Shown piece by piece: positions 19,162-28,900 of a DNA stretch of 64,000 nucleotides. Within the stretch, counting starts at the first letter, position 1. Every line of letters begins with the position of its first letter. The stretch covers positions 248,001-312,000 of the forward strand of contig NZ_NNRL01000164.1 in the NCBI RefSeq assembly GCF_002252505.1, given 5' to 3'. The translations under genes and the position numbers were made by a program. This DNA is from Brucella grignonensis (GTDB taxonomy: Bacteria > Pseudomonadota > Alphaproteobacteria > Rhizobiales > Rhizobiaceae). The notes under the pieces were generated by a model. The model ran no database searches, was not told the DNA's origin, and saw nothing but the letters and a program-made list of their open reading frames with translations.

Positions 19162-20394
19162 ATGTCGGCGGTGCGAAACATGCTCGTGCTGCTGACGATG
19201 ATGTGTGCCACTTTTTTTCATGTCGGCTCCGCCATGGCCACCAATATCGGCAATGTTCCGCTCTCGGCTCTGACATACCGTATGGCTGGCGACGATTTGC
19301 GGATGCGCGTCGTTGTCATGTTCGACCGTGAACCTGAGTTTTCGACACTCATATTCGACAATCCGCACCGTCTCGTCTTTGATCTTCCCGAAACGCGCTT
19401 CGGCTTTGATGAGAAAAGTCTGGAGGCGAGGGGGATTGTCTCCCGTGTACGTTATGGGCTGGCCGGAAATAACCGTTCGCGCCTCATTCTCACGCTGCGT
19501 GGTCCATTTAATGTCGAGAACATTCAGGTAATCAAGAACGAAACCGCCTCCGGTTATCGTCTGGTCGCCGATATCGTCGCGTCTTCGGATCGTGAGTTTG
19601 CTGCAAAGCTCGCGTCTCAGCATGATGTCACCGGATCGACCGAACGAAAGCAGAAGAATGGGAACGCAGTGCTTTCATCGGAGTCCAGTGGTGCGCGTCC
19701 GTTTGTTGTGATGGTTGACCCCGGCCATGGCGGTATCGACAGCGGCGCTGAAAGCCTGAGCGGCAGCAAGGAAAAGGATCTGACTCTTGCTTTCGGGCAG
19801 GAATTGCGTGATCGCCTGGCAAAAGAAAAAAACATCAAGGTTTTGATGACCCGCGACGATGACACATTCTTGCGGCTCTCCGAGCGTGTGCGTCTGGCGC
19901 GCCAAAAGGAAGCCGATCTCTTCATTTCTATTCACGCAGACACGATCAATCAGACTGATATTCGCGGAGCGACTGTCTATACAATTTCCGACAAGGCTTC
20001 TGACTCCGTTGCGCGCGCCATGGCAGAGCGCGAAAACAAGTCCGACAGTATCGGAGGGGCTGTTCCTGAAGAGCTACCGGAAGTCGCTGATATCCTGCTC
20101 GACCTGACGCGGCGGGAGACACACACATTTTCTTTGAGTTTTGCCGAGAAGGTTATTCGCTCCCTTCAAGGTGAGGTCAATCTGATAAACAACCCGCATC
20201 GCTTTGCCGGTTTTCAGGTTCTGAGAGCTCCCGATGTTCCGTCCGTATTGATTGAGATTGGCTATCTTTCCAATGCCGAGGATGAGAAATTGATCAGCAA
20301 TCCTGAATGGCGTCGCAAACTGGCGGATCGTATCGCACAAGCCGTAAGAGCGTTTGAAATACAGAAACATCCAGAAATTTTGTCAAAAGGTTAG
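19162..20394 (+). CDS. amiC: N-acetylmuramoyl-L-alanine amidase (AmiC-type, AMIN + Amidase_3)
   Basis: About 410 residues. A signal peptide (MLVLLTMMCATFFHVGSAMA) is followed by an AMIN domain (about 30-125) that targets septal peptidoglycan. The Amidase_3 catalytic domain has zinc and catalytic residues in VDPGHGGIDSGA, SERVRLARQKEADLFISIHA and SVLIEIGYLSN. It cleaves the MurNAc-L-Ala bond during daughter-cell separation. The start is uncertain between ATG 19126 and ATG 19162; the latter gives a normal signal peptide. The next gene is PBP1a in the same direction, an envelope pair common in Rhizobiales. The symbol follows the domain layout. Confidence 0.9.
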   Translation: MSAVRNMLVLLTMMCATFFHVGSAMATNIGNVPLSALTYRMAGDDLRMRVVVMFDREPEFSTLIFDNPHRLVFDLPETRFGFDEKSLEARGIVSRVRYGLAGNNRSRLILTLRGPFNVENIQVIKNETASGYRLVADIVASSDREFAAKLASQHDVTGSTERKQKNGNAVLSSESSGARPFVVMVDPGHGGIDSGAESLSGSKEKDLTLAFGQELRDRLAKEKNIKVLMTRDDDTFLRLSERVRLARQKEADLFISIHADTINQTDIRGATVYTISDKASDSVARAMAERENKSDSIGGAVPEELPEVADILLDLTRRETHTFSLSFAEKVIRSLQGEVNLINNPHRFAGFQVLRAPDVPSVLIEIGYLSNAEDEKLISNPEWRRKLADRIAQAVRAFEIQKHPEILSKG

Positions 20395-20646
20395 AAATAT
20401 GCGATGTTTGGCAGGGTTCATATTCATCCCTGCTTATAAGATGCATGGTTGCAACAGTTTCTTGTATTTTTGACGTTGTCCCGCGTTTGCATGCGTTAAA
20501 TTGGTAAAAATAGAGAAACGATCTTGCCTTTGACGCATTTGATAGTCACTAAACCACCGTATTGCCAATGCGGCATTTGTCGATGGGTGCTCGTTTCGAT
20601 TGCCCCCTAAATTATGCGAATGATCTGAAGGCAGGATCCCGGATTT

Positions 20647-23112
20647 ATGGTAAGGCTTATCGGATATTTCTTTGGAATTGGTACGGTTCTGGCGCTTTTG
20701 GTGGCTGGCGGTGTTGCCGTCTATATTGGAAGCCTCACAAAGGAACTGCCCGATTACGAAGTGCTCGCAAAATACGAGCCTCCTGTGATGACGCGCGTCC
20801 ATGCTTCGGACGGTAGCCTTATGGCGGAATTTGCGCGCGAGCGCCGCATGTATCTGCCAATTCAGGCTGTGCCAAACCGTGTTAAGGCTGCCTTTATCTC
20901 CGCCGAAGACAAGACCTTCTACGAGCATCACGGCCTTGATTTCGGTGGCTTGACTCGTGCGGTTCTTACAAATGTGAAGAACATGGGTTCTGGCCGTCGC
21001 CCAGTCGGCGCATCCACGATTACCCAGCAGGTCGCAAAGAACTTCCTTCTGAGCTCGAACCAGACCTATGACCGCAAGATCAAAGAAGCGATTCTTGCGA
21101 TGCGCATTGAGCAAGCCTATTCCAAGGACCGTATTCTTGAGCTTTATCTCAACGAGATTTTCTTTGGTTTGGGTTCTTATGGCATTGCCAGTGCTGCTCT
21201 GACCTATTTTGACAAATCGGTTGGCGAATTGAGCATTGCCGAAACAGCTTATCTGGCCGCTCTGCCAAAAGGCCCAAACAATTACCATCCTTTCCGTTTC
21301 CCGGATCGCGCGATTGAACGCCGCAACTGGGTTATCGATCGCATGGCTGAAAACGGCTACATCACGACACAGGAAGCGGAAGAAGCCAAGAAAGAACCGC
21401 TTGGCGTAAAGACCCGCACCGCAACGCATTACCTGTTCGCTTCCGAATATTTCAGCGAAGAAGTGCGCCGTCAGATTATCCAGAAATATGGCGTTGATGC
21501 ACTTTATGAAGGTGGCCTGTCGGTTCGTACGACGCTTAATCCAACCATGCAGGTCGAAGCACGCAAATCACTGCAGGCTGCATTGCTCCGTTATGACGAG
21601 GCACGCGGCTGGCGTGGACCTTTGAAGCACGCCGAACTTGGCGGTGACTGGGCAACCGCTTTTGGTGATTTGCAGGCCTATCCTGATGTGCCTGAATGGC
21701 AGCTCGCCGTTGTCCTGAACGTCTCGGCTGCTGGTGCCGATATTGGTCTTCAGCCAGAAGTAGAAGGCTCGGGTTCGCGCAGCAAAGAACGTACACGCGC
21801 ATTCATTGCTGCTGATGATATGAAATGGGCAATGCGCGTCACCAATATTGGTGGCAAGCGCGGCAGTGCGAAATCGCCAGAAGGTGTTCTGAACGCCGGT
21901 GACATTGTCTACGTATCGAAAGCCGGTGACGGTGAATCCCGCTTCCGTCTCCAGCAGCCACCAAAGCTGCAGGGTGCACTGGTTGCTATGGACCCGCATA
22001 CTGGCCGTGTGCTGTCGATGGTAGGAGGCTTCTCCTTTGGAGAATCCGAGTTTAACCGTGCAACGCAGGCCTATCGTCAACCCGGATCGTCGTTCAAGCC
22101 GTTCGTCTATGCTGCCGCTCTCGATAACGGCTACACGCCAGCTTCCGTTGTTCTGGATGGTCCGCTTGAAGTTAATCAAGGTGGTGCGCTTGGCGTATGG
22201 GCTCCGAAAAACTATTCCGGCAAATTCTCTGGCCCGTCGACCCTTCGTTACGGTATCGAACAATCGCGTAACGTCATGACTGTGCGTCTTGCACAGGACA
22301 TGGGTATGAAGACTGTTGCGGAATATGCGGAGCGTTTCGGTATCTACGACAAGATGATGCCGGTTTTGTCGATGGCGCTTGGTGCTGGTGAAACGACTGT
22401 CCTGCGCATGGTTACGGCTTATTCCGTTATCGCCAATGGCGGGCAGAGCATTACGCCTTCGATGATCGACCGTATTCAGGATCGTTACGGCAAGACCGTC
22501 TTCAAGCATGACGCACGCCAGTGCGATGGCTGCAACGCCCAGCAATGGTCAAATCAGGAAGAGCCGACACTGATCGACAATCGCGATCAGGTGCTCGATC
22601 CGATGACTGCCTACCAGATCACATCGATGATGGAAGGCGTCGTGCAGCGCGGTACTGCGCAGCTTCTGAAGAGCCTTGATCGTCCGCTGGCTGGTAAGAC
22701 CGGCACGACCAACGATGAAAAAGACGCGTGGTTTGTCGGTTTTACACCTGATCTGGTTGTCGGTGTTTTCATGGGTTATGATACACCCACACCGCTTGGT
22801 CGCGGTGGCACAGGTGGCGGTCTCGCTGCTCCAGTCTTCAAGGAGTTTATGGGGCAAGCTCTGGCTGGAACACCGAAGGTCGATTTCCGCGTGCCGGAAG
22901 GCATGACACTGATTGCGATCAACCGTAAGACGGGCATGCGTACCAATCAGGGTGACCCAAACCTCATCATGGAGGCGTTCAAGCCCGGTACTGGCCCATC
23001 TGACAGCTATTCCGTTATCGGGATGGATCAGTTCCGTGAAGGGTCACCGGTCCAGCCTCAATCGCCACAGGCGACCCGCGCGATCAATTCGGGTTCTGGC
23101 GGACTTTACTGA
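20647..23112 (+). CDS. mrcA: Penicillin-binding protein 1A, bifunctional transglycosylase/transpeptidase
   Basis: 821-residue class A PBP. One N-terminal membrane helix (GYFFGIGTVLALLVAGGVAV) precedes the GT51 glycosyltransferase domain with EDKTFYEHHGLD (catalytic Glu) and STITQQVAKNFLLSSNQ. An OB-like linker follows. The transpeptidase domain carries the SxxK motif in GSSFKPFVYA (about residue 480), SRN in GIEQSRNVMTVRLA and KTG in LAGKTGTTND. It polymerises and cross-links peptidoglycan in the periplasm. 252 bases separate it from the amidase gene, and no terminator is evident. Confidence 0.96.
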   Translation: MVRLIGYFFGIGTVLALLVAGGVAVYIGSLTKELPDYEVLAKYEPPVMTRVHASDGSLMAEFARERRMYLPIQAVPNRVKAAFISAEDKTFYEHHGLDFGGLTRAVLTNVKNMGSGRRPVGASTITQQVAKNFLLSSNQTYDRKIKEAILAMRIEQAYSKDRILELYLNEIFFGLGSYGIASAALTYFDKSVGELSIAETAYLAALPKGPNNYHPFRFPDRAIERRNWVIDRMAENGYITTQEAEEAKKEPLGVKTRTATHYLFASEYFSEEVRRQIIQKYGVDALYEGGLSVRTTLNPTMQVEARKSLQAALLRYDEARGWRGPLKHAELGGDWATAFGDLQAYPDVPEWQLAVVLNVSAAGADIGLQPEVEGSGSRSKERTRAFIAADDMKWAMRVTNIGGKRGSAKSPEGVLNAGDIVYVSKAGDGESRFRLQQPPKLQGALVAMDPHTGRVLSMVGGFSFGESEFNRATQAYRQPGSSFKPFVYAAALDNGYTPASVVLDGPLEVNQGGALGVWAPKNYSGKFSGPSTLRYGIEQSRNVMTVRLAQDMGMKTVAEYAERFGIYDKMMPVLSMALGAGETTVLRMVTAYSVIANGGQSITPSMIDRIQDRYGKTVFKHDARQCDGCNAQQWSNQEEPTLIDNRDQVLDPMTAYQITSMMEGVVQRGTAQLLKSLDRPLAGKTGTTNDEKDAWFVGFTPDLVVGVFMGYDTPTPLGRGGTGGGLAAPVFKEFMGQALAGTPKVDFRVPEGMTLIAINRKTGMRTNQGDPNLIMEAFKPGTGPSDSYSVIGMDQFREGSPVQPQSPQATRAINSGSGGLY

Positions 23113-23273
23113 TCTATCCCCCTTTACACTGCGTCGCGTGCTAATTATGGTCCGCGGCGCTTGAATGGCTTTTATGCCTTCTTGCGTTGAGGCAAAGCGG
23201 TTTGCTTTAATGTAACGCGCTTTAGAACAATATAGTTCGCAGTGTGAGCTTGTGTTCTCTCTCTCCACCCAAA

Positions 23274-23375
23274 GCATTTCCAGCAAAAGTGCGAAGCGGT
23301 TTTGCGTTGGATAATGCATCAAGACAAATAGTGAGATGCGGTTCCAACGATTCAGTTCTAACTGGAACCGCTCTG
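23274..23375. repeat. Rhizobiales-type palindromic intergenic repeat, diverged two-hairpin copy
   Basis: The first hairpin has GCATT/AATGC outer (23274-23278/23313-23317) and GCAAAA/TTTTGC inner (23283-23288/23300-23305) stems. The second has a perfect 9-bp stem GCGGTTCCA/TGGAACCGC (23338-23346/23363-23371). Layout and the intervening AAGACAAATAG tail parallel the copy at 43774. It lies just upstream of prfB, inside the mrcA-prfB gap. Confidence 0.65.
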
Positions 23376-23405
23376 CGACTGACTTATTGAAGGAACGATT
23401 TGCCC

Positions 23406-24534
23406 ATGCGCGCGGAAATCGAGACGCTGGTTGACGAAATCCAGCAGGCCATAAGCCTGCTGAGGAGGCATCTTTGACTGGGATCAGGCAATCAAACGTC
23501 TGGGCTATCTGAATCAGAGAGCCGAAGACCCGACCCTTTGGAATGATGCCCAGGAAGCCCAGAAGCTGATGCGCGAGCGCCAGCAACTGGAAGATAGCAT
23601 TAATGGCATCAATACGCTCAAACAGACACTGAATGACAGCATCGAACTCATCGCCATGGGCGAAGAGGAAGGCGACAAGTCGATTATTGCCGACGCGGAA
23701 AATACGATCCGTGGGTTGAAGCAGGAAGTCGACAGCCGACAGATCGACATGCTGCTTTCTGGCGAAGCGGATGCGAACGACACCTATCTTGAAGTGCATG
23801 CCGGTGCAGGCGGTACTGAAAGTCAGGATTGGGCATCCATGCTTCTGCGCATGTATACCCGTTGGGCCGAGCGCAGTGGACGCAAGGTCGAGGTGATGGA
23901 AGTGCATTACGGCGAAGAAGCCGGCATCAAATCAGCATCGATCCTGATCAAGGGCCACAACTCCTACGGTATGGCCAAGACGGAATCCGGTGTTCACCGT
24001 CTGGTGCGTATTTCGCCTTACGATTCGAACGCACGTCGTCACACGTCGTTTGCGAGTATCTGGGTTTATCCCGTTATCGATGACAACATCGATGTGCAGG
24101 TGACTGAAGCCGATGTTCGCATCGATACATATCGCGCTTCGGGTGCCGGTGGTCAGCACGTCAATACGACGGATTCCGCTGTGCGTATTACGCATATTGC
24201 GACCGGCATTGTGGTGCAGTGTCAGGCAGAGCGTTCGCAGCACAAGAACCGCGAAAAAGCTTGGTCGATGTTGCGCGCCCGTCTTTACGAAGAAGAGCTG
24301 AAAAAGCGCGAAGAAGCGACTGATGCGGCCAATGCCAACAAGACTGAGATCGGCTGGGGCCATCAGATCCGCTCTTACGTGCTGCAGCCATATCAGCTGG
24401 TCAAAGATCTGCGTACCGGCGTTGAAAGCACCAATCCGCAGGAAGTGCTCGACGGTGCCGTGACGCCGTTCATGGAAGCAGCACTTGCTCACCGCATCCA
24501 TGGTGGTGCCGAACTCATCGAAGATATCGATTGA
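23406..24534 (+). CDS. prfB: Peptide chain release factor 2, with programmed +1 frameshift
   Basis: RF2 terminates at UGA and UAA. The gene is split: frame 1 encodes 23 residues from ATG 23406 and ends at an in-frame TGA (23475-23477). A +1 slip on CTT TGA C continues at GAC 23476 into a 352-codon second frame, giving 375 residues. The shift site carries the classic signals: AGGAGG at 23463-23468 a few bases before CTT, UGA followed by C. GGQ is at residues 248-250 (24148-24156). The tripeptide that reads the stop codon appears as SPY (203-205) rather than SPF. Low RF2 raises frameshifting and so restores RF2, an autoregulatory loop. Terminator at 24556. Confidence 0.97.
23463..23478 (+). promoter_or_regulatory. 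prfB programmed +1 frameshift site
   Basis: AGGAGG (internal Shine-Dalgarno, 23463-23468), three bases CAT, then CTT TGA C (23472-23478). Spacing and slippery codon are the same as in E. coli prfB. Confidence 0.95.
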
Positions 24535-24555
24535 TATTTTTGAGAACATGTTCTG

Positions 24556-24584
24556 AAAAAACCCGGCCTTGAGCCGGGTTTTTT
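24556..24584 (+). terminator. Intrinsic terminator of prfB
   Basis: Stem ACCCGGC/GCCGGGT with flanking A6 and T6 and loop CTTGA. Its symmetry lets it also serve the minus-strand gene ending at 24624. Confidence 0.9.
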
Positions 24585-24623
24585 GTGCCTAAATCAAAGA
24601 GCCATATTGTGAACGGTTGCCGT

Positions 24624-25052
24624 TCAGGAATCTTTTGAAGCAGTGCGCCCTGCATCCGCACGCGGTTTGTATGCGCGTGGTCCGGTGATGATCGGGTCTA
24701 TACCCTGAATGCTGATCGCATCGCCGGGAACGGACAGTTCCTGTTGAGCCGAAACGTTCGGTGCTGATTCCGATGGCATTTCAGGCAATGGCTGCATGAC
24801 GGCCGGTTTCTTCAGCACGGATGCAAGCTCGCCGACCGGCTCATTCAGACCATGACGGTTTTCTGCGGTGTCATGCACATTTATATAGATGCCTGCGCCG
24901 AGACACGCGGCGAAAGCCGTGGCACCCAACGCAGCCAATCTTGTACGGATCGTGAAGAAACCGGAGCGTTTGATAGGTGTAGAATCCGCGATGGCATCAG
25001 GGGGACGCCCATCGCGGTTTGTCTTCTTTGGCTCATTCGACTTCTGCACCAT
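24624..25052 (-). CDS. Hypothetical single-pass membrane protein
   Basis: About 142 residues, not recognised. It has a basic, hydrophilic N-terminus (residues 1-30), one hydrophobic helix (LAALGATAFAACLGAGIYINV, about 36-56), then a proline-rich periplasmic tail ending near GIDPIITGPRAYKPRADA. The start may be GTG 25067 or ATG 25052; the latter is used here. Codon use resembles its neighbours and it is convergent with prfB. It could be a small inner-membrane-anchored envelope protein; no function can be assigned. Confidence 0.65.
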   Translation of the reverse strand: MVQKSNEPKKTNRDGRPPDAIADSTPIKRSGFFTIRTRLAALGATAFAACLGAGIYINVHDTAENRHGLNEPVGELASVLKKPAVMQPLPEMPSESAPNVSAQQELSVPGDAISIQGIDPIITGPRAYKPRADAGRTASKDS

Positions 25053-25108
25053 GCCTGCAGTCTTCACATTCCAGATCGTTGATTCGATTGCATGTTATCA
25101 TGGTTAAC

Positions 25109-25138
25109 AAAGCTTTTCCGAAGCTTTCCCAAAGCTTT
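25109..25138. promoter_or_regulatory. Three helically phased AAGCTTT repeats
   Basis: AGCTTT occurs at 25111, 25122 and 25132, spaced 11 and 10 bases (one helical turn each), upstream of the minus-strand small membrane protein. This could be a cooperative binding site or a bent promoter region. Pattern only. Confidence 0.35.
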
Positions 25139-25195
25139 CTTTGCGAGCATTTTCAGCAAATTGATGGGGGAAACAATTTGCGATAGCTCTCCTTG

Positions 25196-25669
25196 TTAGG
25201 CGGGTTGGAGTGCGCGGGTTGCCTCAAGGACGCGTTCGGCATGTCCCGCCACTTTTACTTTTTCCCAAATGTGTGCGATGCGGCCTTCGCTATTGATCAA
25301 GAAAGTTGCCCGTTCGACGCCCATATATTTACGGCCATACATACTCTTTTCGACCCACACGCCGTATGCTTCGAGAGCAGTTCTATCTTCATCCGCAGCG
25401 AGATCGACAGTCAGTTCATGCTTTTTACGAAATTTCGCATGTTTTTCTGCGCTGTCGGGTGAAAGCCCGATGACGCGAGCGCCAATTTTGTCGAATTCCG
25501 GCTTCAGCTGAGAGAAGGCAATGGCTTCTTTGGTGCAACCCGACGTGTCATCCTTGGGATAGAAGTAAAGAACGACGAGTTTGCCTTTGAGCGACGACAA
25601 GGTAATCGTGTCGCTATCCGATGGCAAAGTGAAGTCCGGTGCCAGATCTCCAACTTGGGGACGAGCCAT
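25196..25669 (-). CDS. bcp: Thioredoxin-dependent thiol peroxidase (Bcp/PrxQ)
   Basis: 157-residue peroxiredoxin that reduces hydroperoxides with thioredoxin. The peroxidatic cysteine is in YFYPKDDTSGCTKEAIAFS (about residue 45). In many Bcp proteins a resolving cysteine follows five residues later (TxGCTxEAC), but here that position reads CTKEAI, so this looks like a 1-Cys-type active site or one that uses another thiol. Monocistronic. Confidence 0.94.
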   Translation of the reverse strand: MARPQVGDLAPDFTLPSDSDTITLSSLKGKLVVLYFYPKDDTSGCTKEAIAFSQLKPEFDKIGARVIGLSPDSAEKHAKFRKKHELTVDLAADEDRTALEAYGVWVEKSMYGRKYMGVERATFLINSEGRIAHIWEKVKVAGHAERVLEATRALQPA

Positions 25670-25923
25670 ATCTGCGCCTTTCTTTTATGGATAAACGGGG
25701 AAACTGCCTGTTACACTTCGAGCTATCGCATTCGGGCTTTGCTTGTGCAACTGTTCAAGCGCACCCAGTCTGGTCTGCTGACGTCTGTCGATGAAACCTC
25801 AAAGAGGTTGATCAGCGGCTTCGGTGAAATGCATAAGTGTAACAAAAGTAGAGTAATAGCGAGTTTTTATAATCCGCTTTGTAAGGGTGCTCATTTGCGG
25901 AAATTAGATGTTCGGCTGGAATA

Positions 25924-28900
25924 TTGACAGATAAACTGCGCAAAATCCGCTTTAGCAAGCGTGAGATGAAGAGAATCGAACGCCTCGCAGCCGAAGGCGC
26001 GGACCGGGTTGTGCTTGCTTCATTGCGCTCCCGTCGCTCGTTTATGTCGTGGTGCTCTCACGCCTTTCTTTCCTTATGCATAGCTCTTGTCCTGATTGGC
26101 GGTGTTGGGTTCGTGATTTTGCGTGGTGGCGTGAACAGCGAACTCTTACGCGATGAAGCCCAGAAGAGCCTGAGCGGGGTACTCGGCAAGGATGCCTCCG
26201 CCACGATCGGCAGTGCCGGATTATCGCTCGATCAGAACAGTCTGGTCGCAATGGAGGCGAGGGATGTTTCCATCATCGATCCGAAACAGGGCATTGAAAT
26301 CAGGAATATCAAGTCGGTACGTCTTGGTTTGGCGCCTTTGCCATTGTTGACAGGCAAAGTCCGTGTCGCTGAACTCGAGATCGACGGTGCGTCTTTCGAT
26401 CTGCCTGAACAGGAAGGTGCCGGTTTCTGGAAATCTCTTCCATATGACAAGCGGGGCTACATCGATTTTGATGCGGTTTCCGAAGAGCTGTTCTCGACTA
26501 TGCGGCGCAATCTTGAATTATTGCGCAATCAGAACACTCATGCCATCGGGCTGCTGAACACCACAATTCGGTTCAAAACCGGCGATACGCAGCAAAGCAT
26601 AGAGGTGCAGAAGCTTCGTTTGGTCGAGAGTTCTGGAAAAATCTCGGTTGCGGGGAGTGCCGTTTGGCAGAACAAGACGATCACAGTTGATGGCAGCATT
26701 GATCGTAAGGGACAGGAAAACGATCTGGATGCATTCCAGATCAAGATCAGCAATCTGCCGATTGATCTGGGATCGCCGGAAGAGGTTGCGCCGGTTATCG
26801 ATGGTAATCGCGTTAATCCTGCGCATTTCGACCTGAGCGGTAAAGCGAGCCTTGCTCTGTCTGGCAAAGCCGCCAATGGCGATAATCCTGAGCAGGTCAC
26901 GGCTGAATTGGCTGTCGATGGCATCGATATGGAGATTGGGCGGGTCACTGATGTTCGCGGTAGCGCAATGCTTCGTATTGAACATACGCGTGGCAGCGGC
27001 AAAATCGAAGTCAAACCTTCCCATATTCAGTTAGGTGGAATGAACGCTGAGTTTAATGGTGCTTTCGGTCCGGAACCAGATGCCGACAACAATACTGGCG
27101 GTCCAAGCTATCGCTTTGAAGTGCTGACGAGTTCGGCCACCAGTATGCCTGCGGAATCAACCGACCCGGAATTGCCCTTCGGCGTGAAGATCGCAGGTCG
27201 CTTCCTGGCCAATCAACAACGCCTTCAGTTCTCCAATCTCGATGTCCAGACCAATACGGGCGAACTATACGGCCAAGGAAGCATGGGCTTTGGTGATGGC
27301 TCGCCTGAAATGATTTTCATGCTCCGCATTCCGAAAATGGCGGTCGCGGATGCAAAGCATCTTTGGCCAATTGATGTGGCAGATGGTGCGCGCGAGTGGG
27401 TTTTGAAGAATCTGTTTGGCGGCACATTGAAGGATAGCCGCATTGATATTTCTCTGGCGGGCGGACGGTTCAATGGTCCCGGTCTGCCACCACCATTGAC
27501 GGGTGAGGAAATCAAGGCCGATTTCAATGTGTCCGACACGCGGTTTGATGTGATTGGCGAACTGCCTCCCGTCCGTGACGTTACAGGAAGTATTTCGGTG
27601 CGCGGCGCGCGCACGACAATTAAGCTGGCTAATGGCGTTGCCTACACGCCGGACAATCGCAAGGCATCTGTTTCTGACGGAACTCTGATCATTCCCTGGG
27701 GACCACAGCGACCGGTGATCGCCGACCTTGATTTGCTGGTTTCGGGTGATGCCGCAGCGATCGCGGAAATTGCAGGCAAGAAGCCAATCGATGTATTGAA
27801 GAACGTGCCTTTTAAGCCTGAAGACGCGACAGGTGATGTCAAGGCACGGGTGAAAGTGGGGTTCGCTGTTTCCAAAGGTGCCCCTCCCGGAACTCTGACA
27901 TGGAATGCCGATATCGGGTTCGCCAATTTGGCTATTTCACAGCCTGTGGGCGGCTCCATGGTGAGCGAGGCGAATGGCAGCATTAAAGTTGACCAGACGG
28001 CGGCTCTCATTACTGCAGACGCAAAGCTTGACGGCGTTCCAGCAAAAATATCGATGACTGAGCCCGTTGACCGTTCGGGTCCGGCGAAACGGGAGCAGAA
28101 GATCAAGCTTGAGCTCGATGACGGCTCGCGCAATAAACTGTTGCCTGGCTTGAAAGATTTGTTTTCTGGCCCGATGTCGGTTGATCTTGGTATTGAAGAG
28201 AACGGTAAGCGACACGTATCGGCAGATTTGAACAAGACACAAGTGGACTTGCCATGGCTTGGCTGGCGCAAGGGGAGCGGTGTTCCCGCCAAGGTGACGT
28301 TCGATCTGATCAAAAGCAACGGCAGTGACGGTAAACTGGATATCCGCAATCTGGTACTGACTGGCGATGCGTTTGGCGCAAAAGGCAATCTTTCGATTGC
28401 CGGTGGTGATTTTCAGTCGGCCGATTTCAGTGACATACGGCTCACCCGTTCAGATCGATTGAGCGTTAAGGCGACGAAAAGCTCGGGTGGTTATCGCGTT
28501 ACCATACGCGGATCTCAATTTGACGCCCGTTCGATCATCAAACAGATATCGGACATTCAGAAAAAGAGTGGAGGCTCTGGTGATAAGAGCCCACGCGTGG
28601 TTGTCAGCGCACAGATTGATGAAGTGAGTGGCTTTAATGACGAGAAGCTGCGCAATGTGGCTGTTTCGTATGAGAATGCGGGAAGCAAGATTTCCGGCGT
28701 GTCGGTTAACGCTGTTACAACTTCTGGTCAGGCATTCGTTGCAACCAACAACGAACAGGGTGACGCCCGGTCAATTTCACTGCAATCCAATGATGCTGGC
28801 GCGGTTCTGCGTTTCTTCGACTTCTACGACAAGATGCGTGGCGGAAAGATTACCGTGGGTCTGGCCGGGCAGGGCAATGGTCCTTTGAGTGGTCAGATCG

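Noticed and set aside
20434..22545. Two long minus-strand frames opposite mrcA
   Set aside because: Overlap the well-conserved PBP1a domains in antisense and show no protein-family signature.
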